The notes beneath the pieces were generated by a model. It did not search any database. It was not told the origin of the DNA and saw only the letters and a list, made by a program, of their open reading frames with translations. This document shows positions 42,357 through 50,072 of a stretch of 64,000 nt of DNA, piece by piece (position 1 is the stretch's first letter; every line of letters begins with the position of its first letter). Position numbers and translations under genes: made by a program. Source of the DNA: Bacteroides sp. (GTDB lineage Bacteria > Bacteroidota > Bacteroidia > Bacteroidales > Bacteroidaceae); assembly GCF_030151085.1 (NCBI RefSeq), contig NZ_JASLER010000035.1, forward strand, positions 60,529 to 124,528, given 5' to 3'.

Positions 42357-44813
42357 TTAGAAGAAGTTTATCTCACATATTTCTGCCTCACTTAATTCTA
42401 CAGAAAACATTTTTTCTATGTATTCATACGTCCGCCCTCCAACTTTCACCGTCGCACGACTGATACCTGCCGGCATCTTTATAATAAACTTACCAGATAC
42501 AAGAGCAGTAACGAGCGCCTTGCTTGCAAGTCCATCTTTCCAGTCCAAGCCTACAGAAGCTCCACCGCGTACACGCATGCCACGAAAACGACCGTCACTC
42601 CAACTGGTAGGCAGAGCAGGAAGCAGATTTATAAAACCTTCGTGACTTTGCAGAAGCATTTCGCCGATACCAGCAGCGCCACCATAATTACCATCAATTT
42701 GGAAAGGAGGATGAGCACAGAAAAGATTCGGGAAAGTTCCACCACCACTATATCTCCTCTGGGCATCATTAACAGGATGAAGTAAACTTTTGAATAACTT
42801 CCAAGCACGATCACCATCACCCAAGCGAGCCCAAAAGTTGATTTTCCAGGCACGACTCCAACCGGTACCCTCGTCTCCACGACGATTAAGTGTCACACGA
42901 CAGGCTTCGGCAAGTTCCGGTGTGCCATCAGGAGAAATCAAATTGCCCGGATGCAATCCGTAGAGATGAGAAACGTGGCGATGATGAACGTCGACTTCCT
43001 TGTAATCCTCTAGCCATTCTTGCAGATAGCCTTCTTTACTGATTTGCATCGGCGGGAACTTCTTCAAATCCGATTCAAGACGAGCGATATAATCAGCATC
43101 GCAATTCAGCAGACGAGCAGCTGTAATGACATTGGTATAAAGTTCGGTAAGAAGCTGTACATCCATTGTAGGTCCCATACAAATGCTAACAGCAGTCACA
43201 CTATCACCCGGTACATAAAAACTATTTTCGGGAGAAGAAGTGGGAGCAGTTACCAGCCAGCCATGCACAGGCTCTTGTACAGTAGTCGAACTAAAGAATT
43301 TGGCAGCTCCTTTCAGAATGGGATAAATACGACTCAAGTATCCCTTATCCTGAGTATATAGATAATGTTCCCAAAGATGGGCACAGAGCCATGCACCTCC
43401 CGTATTGGTAGCTCCCCAAGAAGGGTGTTCGCCGGGAGCGGTATAATTCCAAACGTTGGTCATCATGTGAAGCACCCAGCCATCGGCTTTCTTACCGTAG
43501 AAAGTACGGGCAGTAGCTTCGCCGGAAGGAATAAGACGCTCCACCAACGTAGTTAAAGGGTTATATAGCTCCGAAAGACCTGCTTGTTCGAGCGGCCAGT
43601 GATTCATCTGGATATTGATATTCGTATGATAGTCCCCATTCCAGGGAGTAAGCAGACCATTTGCCCAAAGTCCTTGCAGATTGGGAGGCAGGCTACCGGG
43701 ACGGGTACCGCTGATAAGTAGGTAGCGACCGTAATTGTAGTAAAGAGCAGCTAAAGCGGGAGATTCTTTTTGCGCAAAACGAAGAATACGCTCATTAGTA
43801 GGGAGTGCATCGTCTGTTGTAGCAGGCAAATTTAAAGAGACTCGGTCGTAAAGAGCACGATGGTTAGCTATATGTTCTACCACAATTCTCTTACTAACAT
43901 TTTTTTGTAGAGAAGAATTGGCAGCATTTAGCAAACTATCACAGACCTGCACATAACGTTTACCGGGAAAATCAGTACCTTCGGCAGAGTAAGAAGTTGT
44001 AGCAGAAAGGATCAACCAAGCATCTTGTCCGTTCTTCAGACTGATGCCATTTTCAAGGGTAGTTGTCCGCTCACCTCCCTTCGAAACAAGTTGCATAGCT
44101 ACACGGTATTTCATTCCGTCTTGTCCGGGCTTGCCGCTATCCAGTATGCCACTCATCAAAAGAGCATTGCCTTCAATAGTCAATGTGCTACATGCTGCAC
44201 GGCTCAAACGGGCTGAAAAGTTCAAAGCACCCTTATTGCCGGCTGTCAGATGTACTAACATGACATCACGTTCACGTGACACAAAGTACTCGCGATTGTA
44301 GTTAACGCCATTTCGGATAAATGAAGTATAAGCTATTGCATCACGCAGATTGAGCGATCGACGGTAATCTTTCGTAACCGGCAAAGAAGCAGTCTTAGCA
44401 TCCGGATATCTGAAATCAATATTCAAATCTCCTAATACTTGATAGGTTCCATATCTTCCGTCCGTCTCCTGCTTTTTAGGAACAAAACTGCTATACATCA
44501 ACTCCTGTGCCTCTTTATTTTTTCCGTCAAACAGCAGTTGCTGAATGGTGGGCAAGCTCTTAGAAGCATCCGGGTTGCTATAATCAGCTTCCATTCCGCT
44601 CCATAAGGAGATTTCGTTCAATACGATGTGTTCTCTGTCGATACCACCATCCGGCATCATACCTAAACGACCGTTTCCTAAAGGTAGCGTTTCTTCCCAA
44701 ATGGTTGCGGGGGAGTTATAGTAAAGCTGATGATTACAACTATCGGCTATGGTTTCAGCAGATAGCAAAACAGACATGAAAACTAGCAGTAAGAAGGAAA
44801 GTAGTATTTTCAT
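42357..44813 (-). CDS. GH95 alpha-L-fucosidase (1,2-alpha type), PUL-associated
   Basis: 818 residues with a signal peptide (MKILLSFLLLVFMSVLLSAE). It has the three-part GH95 layout: an N-terminal beta domain (YNSPATIWEETLPLGNGRLGMM), an (alpha/alpha)6 barrel containing NLQGLWANGLLTPWNGDYHTNINIQMNHWPL, split as family motifs, and a C-terminal beta domain (LLPALPTSWSDGRFRGMRVRGG). GH95 enzymes remove alpha-1,2-linked fucose with inversion, as found on galactose of fucosylated xyloglucan side chains. Family also has alpha-L-galactosidases. It ends the PUL's minus-strand gene series, with its own promoter region full of repeats. Confidence 0.92.
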   Translation of the reverse strand: MKILLSFLLLVFMSVLLSAETIADSCNHQLYYNSPATIWEETLPLGNGRLGMMPDGGIDREHIVLNEISLWSGMEADYSNPDASKSLPTIQQLLFDGKNKEAQELMYSSFVPKKQETDGRYGTYQVLGDLNIDFRYPDAKTASLPVTKDYRRSLNLRDAIAYTSFIRNGVNYNREYFVSRERDVMLVHLTAGNKGALNFSARLSRAACSTLTIEGNALLMSGILDSGKPGQDGMKYRVAMQLVSKGGERTTTLENGISLKNGQDAWLILSATTSYSAEGTDFPGKRYVQVCDSLLNAANSSLQKNVSKRIVVEHIANHRALYDRVSLNLPATTDDALPTNERILRFAQKESPALAALYYNYGRYLLISGTRPGSLPPNLQGLWANGLLTPWNGDYHTNINIQMNHWPLEQAGLSELYNPLTTLVERLIPSGEATARTFYGKKADGWVLHMMTNVWNYTAPGEHPSWGATNTGGAWLCAHLWEHYLYTQDKGYLSRIYPILKGAAKFFSSTTVQEPVHGWLVTAPTSSPENSFYVPGDSVTAVSICMGPTMDVQLLTELYTNVITAARLLNCDADYIARLESDLKKFPPMQISKEGYLQEWLEDYKEVDVHHRHVSHLYGLHPGNLISPDGTPELAEACRVTLNRRGDEGTGWSRAWKINFWARLGDGDRAWKLFKSLLHPVNDAQRRYSGGGTFPNLFCAHPPFQIDGNYGGAAGIGEMLLQSHEGFINLLPALPTSWSDGRFRGMRVRGGASVGLDWKDGLASKALVTALVSGKFIIKMPAGISRATVKVGGRTYEYIEKMFSVELSEAEICEINFF

Positions 44814-44883
44814 AATTCTAAATTTGAAACGAGTTAACTGAGGAACTTCAATAAGAGTTTGGCTACACCATGCAAACCTTTTG

Positions 44884-44891
44884 CAAAGATA
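44884..44891 (-). promoter_or_regulatory. -7 box for GH95
   Basis: Minus-strand TATCTTTG, 70 bp before the GH95 start codon. The -33 TTTG is 23 nt away, longer than usual, which suits an activator-dependent promoter. Confidence 0.6.
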
Positions 44892-44908
44892 CTTACTCCC
44901 GCTATATT

Positions 44909-44966
44909 AAGGTACAAAAGTCCTGACTTTTATTTTTATCTGTCCAAGTATAAGGTAGAAAAGTCC
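44909..44966. repeat. Two direct AAGGTA(C/G)AAAAGTCC repeats upstream of GH95
   Basis: Copies at 44909-44923 and 44952-44966 differ at one base and are each followed by a TTTTTATTT-type tract; period 43 bp, about four helical turns. They lie just upstream of the GH95 -7 box, in the position expected for an activator such as the HTCS. Confidence 0.65.
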
Positions 44967-44974
44967 CGTTTTTA

Positions 44975-45045
44975 TTTCGATTTACCTGGTCAATCGAAAA
45001 GTAAACTATGGTCAATCGAAAGAACAACCTAGGTCAATCGAAAAG
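44975..45045. repeat. Phased GGTCAATCGAAA repeats upstream of GH95
   Basis: GGTCAATCGAAA(A)G occurs at 44988-45001, 45010-45022 and 45032-45045, each exactly 22 bp from the last start. An inverted near-copy (TTTCGATTTACC, 44976-44987) abuts the first, making a dyad. The third copy also sits between AACAACCTAG and CTAGGTTGTT arms (45023-45061 region). Exact two-turn helical spacing is typical of protein-binding arrays. Confidence 0.7.
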
Positions 45046-45167
45046 AAGACCTAGGTTGTTTGATTTATAATCACCACTTAGGAAGTTAAAGTGGCTGACG
45101 GAGAACATAAAAACGGGAGAATCGTACTTAAACCCGAACGACGAACCGTTCCTACCTCAACAACAAG

Positions 45168-47381
45168 CTATTTTAATTCAAATGGTACCATCCCACGGAT
45201 GTCAGTAGAAGAAGCACCGATATAGATTTTGAATTTACCCGGTTCTAGTGTCCAGGCACTTGCAGTCTCGTCATAGAACTTCAAATCATCCGGAGTAAGG
45301 GTGAAAGTCACCGTCTTCTCTTCTCCGGGTTCAAGTGCAATCTTTGTGAAGTGCTTCAACTCCTTAGCCGGACGAAGCACGCTGCATTTCTCATCACCTA
45401 CGTAAAGCTGTATGATTTCTTTTCCCGCAACACTTCCCGCATTCTTTACAGGAATGGTTACGGTCAGCATTTCGTCAGTTGTCATCGTCTTGGCAGAAGC
45501 TACCGGCTTACCGTATGCAAAAGTTGTATAACTCAATCCGTGTCCGAAGGAGAAAAGAGCCGGAATCTTCTTTGTATCGTGCCAGCGATAGCCTACCAAT
45601 ACATCCTCTTTATACACTTGTTTGATACTATCTCCCGGATAGCTGAGCGCATCGAAAGCATTCGCGCCACAATCCGCTAACTTCGCAGGGAAAGAGAAAG
45701 GCAATTTACCACTTGGATTAACAGCGCCACTCAGCACATCAGCCAATGATTTACCACCCATAGAACCGAGATACCATCCCTGAACAATAGCAGGAACTTT
45801 AGCTACCCATGGCATTTCCACTGCATTACCACTTAGAAGTACTAATACAAGATTCTTATTTACGCCCTGCAAAGCCTCAATCAATTCATTTTGTCCGAAT
45901 GGTAAACCATATTGCAGACGATCGCCACCTTCACAATCTTGAAAATGATTCTTATTCAATCCACCGACCAACACTACCAAGTCGGCTTTCTTTGCCATCT
46001 CTACAGCCTCAGCACGAAGTGAGTCCACAACCGTTTGAGGAACTTCATCCGCACGACCGTACATCGGACGACCTGCCGCATAACCTTTGGCATACTGCAC
46101 CTTGTCTCCATACACCGCACGTAGTCCGTCTAACGGAGATACCATATCTTTCACTTTCAATTCAGAAGAACCACCTCCTTGATTGAGCAGACGAACAGCA
46201 TTATCGCCTACCACAAGTATATTTTGATATTTCGCTGCATCAATCGGCAACAATGGAGCACCTTTCTTTACCACCGGAGTATTTTTCAGCAATACAATAC
46301 CTTCGTTGCCTATCTCACGGGCGGCAGCATAATGCTCATCGGTACAAACCGCACCGTATGGCTTCTGACGATTCATTGCCGTACGGAATATCAACCGGAG
46401 AATACGGGAAGCTTTATCTTCAATGGTAGACATGGGTACTTTACCTTCCTTCAACATAGCAAGGTAAGGATGAGCCAAATAATAGTCATTATATGTAAAA
46501 GCACTTTCCGAAGTCAGTCCATTCGTATAGGAACCCATTTCTATATCGAGACCATTGACAGCAGCTTCGTATGTATCATGTGCACCGCCCCAGTCGGTAA
46601 TAACGCAACCATCAAATTTCCAGTCACCTTTCAATATTTTGTTCAGGATAAGATCATTGTGACAGGCATGTTGACCACGTATCTTATTATAAGACCCCAT
46701 GATACTCCATGCACCACCTTGTTCCACAGCAGCTTTGAAAGCCGGCAGATAGATTTCATATAAAGCCCGGTCACTCAAATTTACATCAATATGCCCACGC
46801 CATAATTCCTGATTATTCAAAGCATAATGCTTAACACAAGCTGCTACACCATTCTTTTGCAATTCCTGAATATAAGGCACACACATTATGCTAGCCAAGT
46901 AAGGGTCTTCACCCATATATTCAAAGTTACGTCCATTCATCGGTGTACGATAGATATTGACGCCAGGTCCCAGAAGAACATCTTTTTCACGATAGCGGGC
47001 CTCTTCGCCGATAGCCTTACCGTATCTAGCAGACATTTCCGGATTCCAGGTAGCAGCCAGACATGTCAATGCAGGAAAAGCGGTAATACTGTCATTGGTC
47101 CAATTGGCATACCCCCAATCATTCCAGTTAATTTCTGCACGTACTCCGTGAGGACCGTCGCTCATCCAAAGTTCGGGAATACCGAGGCGGGGAACACCTG
47201 CACTACTAAATTTGCTCTGTGCATGGCAAAGTGCCACTTTCTCTTCTAATGTCATACGGCTGAGGGCATCTTTTACACGCGCCTCAACAGGCTGGGAATC
47301 ATCTAAATAAACAGGAGTTTGCGCTGATAGAGTTCCCATTGAACAGGCAAACAAAAGAGTTGCTAAGAATTTGTTCTTCAT
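45168..47381 (-). CDS. GH3 beta-glucosidase, PUL-associated
   Basis: 737 residues with a signal peptide (MKNKFLATLLFACSMGTLSAQ). Domain order: (alpha/beta)8 barrel with the catalytic nucleophile aspartate in GCVITDWGGAHD, the alpha/beta sandwich domain (VVLVGGLNKNHFQDCEGGDR), and a C-terminal fibronectin-III-like domain (VKNAGSVAGKEIIQLYVGD). The KHYALNNQE segment is the substrate-binding motif of the family. In a xyloglucan PUL it would take glucose from the ends of trimmed oligosaccharides. GH3 also includes xylosidases; the context favours glucosidase. It follows GH2 by 22 bp. Confidence 0.93.
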   Translation of the reverse strand: MKNKFLATLLFACSMGTLSAQTPVYLDDSQPVEARVKDALSRMTLEEKVALCHAQSKFSSAGVPRLGIPELWMSDGPHGVRAEINWNDWGYANWTNDSITAFPALTCLAATWNPEMSARYGKAIGEEARYREKDVLLGPGVNIYRTPMNGRNFEYMGEDPYLASIMCVPYIQELQKNGVAACVKHYALNNQELWRGHIDVNLSDRALYEIYLPAFKAAVEQGGAWSIMGSYNKIRGQHACHNDLILNKILKGDWKFDGCVITDWGGAHDTYEAAVNGLDIEMGSYTNGLTSESAFTYNDYYLAHPYLAMLKEGKVPMSTIEDKASRILRLIFRTAMNRQKPYGAVCTDEHYAAAREIGNEGIVLLKNTPVVKKGAPLLPIDAAKYQNILVVGDNAVRLLNQGGGSSELKVKDMVSPLDGLRAVYGDKVQYAKGYAAGRPMYGRADEVPQTVVDSLRAEAVEMAKKADLVVLVGGLNKNHFQDCEGGDRLQYGLPFGQNELIEALQGVNKNLVLVLLSGNAVEMPWVAKVPAIVQGWYLGSMGGKSLADVLSGAVNPSGKLPFSFPAKLADCGANAFDALSYPGDSIKQVYKEDVLVGYRWHDTKKIPALFSFGHGLSYTTFAYGKPVASAKTMTTDEMLTVTIPVKNAGSVAGKEIIQLYVGDEKCSVLRPAKELKHFTKIALEPGEEKTVTFTLTPDDLKFYDETASAWTLEPGKFKIYIGASSTDIRGMVPFELK

Positions 47382-47403
47382 ATTATTATTTACTGATAAA
47401 TTA

Positions 47404-49983
47404 CTATTTCACCTTTATCATTGTCGTGGACTTTTCAAGTCCATCAGACGTAGCTATAACTTTAATATTTCCCGATTGACCATTGTTCTGTATCACAACC
47501 AGACATTTACCATAGAAAGCCTTGCGATGATTGTCCTTGAATTTCTCCATAGAGATAGGACTACCATTATCTACACCGGCAATAAAACAGGAACCTTCTA
47601 CTGCAAAGGTAACATCATTTTCTGCATTCGGACAAAGATTTCCATCCTTATCTAGTATTTCAACAGTTACAAAGCTTAGGTCTTTCCCATCGGCTTGAAT
47701 AGTACTACGGTCGGGAGTCAGACGGATTTGTGCCGGCTTACCAGCAGTATGAATTTCTTGTTCGGCAACAACTTTACCAGCTTTGCGGGAAATAGCTTTT
47801 ACCAAACCCGGCTCATACTTTACACGCCACATCACATGGAAATCATCTTTTCCTTTGCTACGGGTACCTTGAGATTTTCCATTGATAAAGAGTTCCACTT
47901 CATCGGCATTATTATAGTATGCCCATAAGTCTATTTCTTGTCCCGGTGTCCAGTTCCAGTGCGGGAAAAGATGAAGCACAGCCTTATCAGGGCGCCATTC
48001 GGACTGATACATGTAGTAAACATCCTTCGGAAAACCAGCAAGATCGATTATTCCAAAATAAGAACTACGTGCAGGCCAACCGTATGGAGTCGGTTCACCA
48101 ATGTAATCGAAGCCAGTCCAAACGTACTGTCCGCTAATAAAATCGTTATTCTTGACATGGCGCAACGTACCTTCATGACGATTGCCCCAAGGCACATGGC
48201 AGTTATCGTAGGAAGAACAAGAGTATGAAGGTTCGTAGAAAGGTTTATCCCAACGTTCGGGCCAAATGAACATAGAATCACTCGGCATACGATAATAACC
48301 GCGCGTCATTAAACCGGAAACGCTTTCTGCTACAATGAATGGCTTTCCAGGGAAGTTCTCGGGAACACCAGCAAACCAATCGTCGTGATAATTAAAACCG
48401 ATAATATCGAGTGCTCCCGAACGGAACAAGTGATTATTGGGATTCGGTTCATTGCAACCGGCAGTTACAGGACGTGTAGGATCAAGCGCTTTCACCATAT
48501 CTGCCAATTTCTTTGTCAACAGGGAGTTAACGGACATTTCACCTTCTCCTGCCAGCATATCCGCACTATGACCAAAGTTCAGAATCAGATTGGCTTCTTC
48601 CAGGCTGAGCGTATCGGCTTTAGCGTCAGTCCATTGTTCCAGCACTTCATTACCAATGCTCCACATAAAAATGGAAGGATGGTTACGGTCACGCACAATC
48701 AGATCGGTAAGATCGCGTTCGTGCCACTCATTGAAGTAACGGGAGTAGTCGTGACGGGTCTTCTTCTTGCGCCACATATCAAATGTTTCATCCATTACTA
48801 TAAAGCCCATGCGGTCGCAAAGGTCAAGAAGTTCCGGTGCAGGAGGATTGTGGGAACAACGAATACCGTTACAACCCATTTCTTTCAATATCTCCAACTG
48901 GCGCTCAATGGCGCGTGTATTCACTGCAGCACCCAGACAACCCAAGTCATGGTGCATACATACACCATTGATTTTCATTTGTTCGCCATTCAGAATAAAC
49001 CCTTTTTGCGCATCAAAACGGAAAGTGCGGATGCCAAAGGGAGTGTAGTAAGTATCAACGATTTTACCATCCTTTTTGACTATATTCTTCACTTGGTATA
49101 AATATGGAGTATGAATACTCCAAAGATTAGGATTCTTCAAAAAGACTTCCTGTTCTACTTCTTTAGGTGCATTAGATAGTACTTCCACGTCTGAGGAAGT
49201 TTCCCCGACGATATTACCGTTCGCATCAAGTACTTGAGAATTCAAAGTAACATTGGCAAGTGGAATTATTTCGGGACCGTAATGAACAATCATTGAATCT
49301 CCCACATTGACACCTTCGTCTTCTACCGGCTCTGCATCATATTGAAGTGTTGTACGAAGAATGATCCGGGCACTGTTTTTGGTCACTTCATCGGTGGTTA
49401 TATAAGTTCCCCATTGTGCTACGTGTATCGGATCTACCTTCGTCAACCACACATTACGATAAATTCCACAGCCGGAATACCAACGGGAATTGGGTTGCTC
49501 GGCATTATCCACTTTCACGGCTATCACATTATGCTCCCCCCATTTAATATAAGGGGTCAAATCATAGCTGAAGGAGATATAGCCATACGGCCGCGTACCC
49601 AGCTGATGACCGTTAATGTAAACGGTAGAGTTCATATAGGCACCGTCAAAATCAATGTATAGCCGTTTACCTTCATCCGCTTTGTCGGCAGTGAAAGTCT
49701 TACGATACCAACCTATGCCACCGGGCAGAGCACCTCCCCCCGTTCCGGAAGGATTATCTTTGCTGAACTCTCCTTCAACAGCCCAATCATGGGGCAAATT
49801 CAGTTTTCTCCAATCTGCATCATTATAATCGGGACGGGCAGCTGTAGAATCATCACCTAAACGAAATGACCAATCTGCCGTAAAGTCCTGCCGACGGCTA
49901 TCAACTGTTTTTTGGGAAGAAGAACATGCACCCGTCAAAAGAAGAAACAGGCACAGTATAGGAAGAAGTAAGCATCTTTTCAT
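47404..49983 (-). CDS. GH2 beta-galactosidase lipoprotein, PUL-associated
   Basis: 859 residues with a lipobox TGAC (acylated C20) followed by SSSQK, lacking the acidic surface-export residues, so a periplasmic face is likely. Domains: N-terminal sugar-binding jelly roll (LPHDWAVEGEFSKDNPSG), Ig-like domain, then the barrel with acid/base in MWSIGNEVLEQ and nucleophile glutamate in VAESVSGLM, and C-terminal beta domains including an Ig-like ending. In xyloglucan loci this enzyme removes side-chain galactose after the fucose is gone. It lies 89 bp after GH31 and 22 bp before GH3. Confidence 0.92.
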   Translation of the reverse strand: MKRCLLLPILCLFLLLTGACSSSQKTVDSRRQDFTADWSFRLGDDSTAARPDYNDADWRKLNLPHDWAVEGEFSKDNPSGTGGGALPGGIGWYRKTFTADKADEGKRLYIDFDGAYMNSTVYINGHQLGTRPYGYISFSYDLTPYIKWGEHNVIAVKVDNAEQPNSRWYSGCGIYRNVWLTKVDPIHVAQWGTYITTDEVTKNSARIILRTTLQYDAEPVEDEGVNVGDSMIVHYGPEIIPLANVTLNSQVLDANGNIVGETSSDVEVLSNAPKEVEQEVFLKNPNLWSIHTPYLYQVKNIVKKDGKIVDTYYTPFGIRTFRFDAQKGFILNGEQMKINGVCMHHDLGCLGAAVNTRAIERQLEILKEMGCNGIRCSHNPPAPELLDLCDRMGFIVMDETFDMWRKKKTRHDYSRYFNEWHERDLTDLIVRDRNHPSIFMWSIGNEVLEQWTDAKADTLSLEEANLILNFGHSADMLAGEGEMSVNSLLTKKLADMVKALDPTRPVTAGCNEPNPNNHLFRSGALDIIGFNYHDDWFAGVPENFPGKPFIVAESVSGLMTRGYYRMPSDSMFIWPERWDKPFYEPSYSCSSYDNCHVPWGNRHEGTLRHVKNNDFISGQYVWTGFDYIGEPTPYGWPARSSYFGIIDLAGFPKDVYYMYQSEWRPDKAVLHLFPHWNWTPGQEIDLWAYYNNADEVELFINGKSQGTRSKGKDDFHVMWRVKYEPGLVKAISRKAGKVVAEQEIHTAGKPAQIRLTPDRSTIQADGKDLSFVTVEILDKDGNLCPNAENDVTFAVEGSCFIAGVDNGSPISMEKFKDNHRKAFYGKCLVVIQNNGQSGNIKVIATSDGLEKSTTMIKVK

Positions 49984-50072
49984 GATATTAAAATAAGGAA
50001 GGGTTATTTAAAGTAGTATCTGAATTTTCCTCCTCTCGGGAGAATAATTCAGATACCACAACTTTGCATCAA

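Larger units (their letters stand above)
44814..45167. other. 354-bp regulatory gap between GH3 and GH95
   Basis: Contains the GH95 -7 box, two direct copies of an AAGGTA(C/G)AAAAGTCC motif, and three 22-bp-spaced GGTCAATCGAAA repeats. No open reading frame or terminator of the GH3 gene is clear; nearer 45060-45160 only a short imperfect inverted sequence (CACTT...AAGTG) is visible. Confidence 0.7.

Noticed and set aside
44988..45045. CRISPR array made of the three GGTCAATCGAAA repeats
   Set aside because: Repeats are only 13-14 bp with 8-9 bp spacers, and no cas gene is present; spacing fits protein binding sites.
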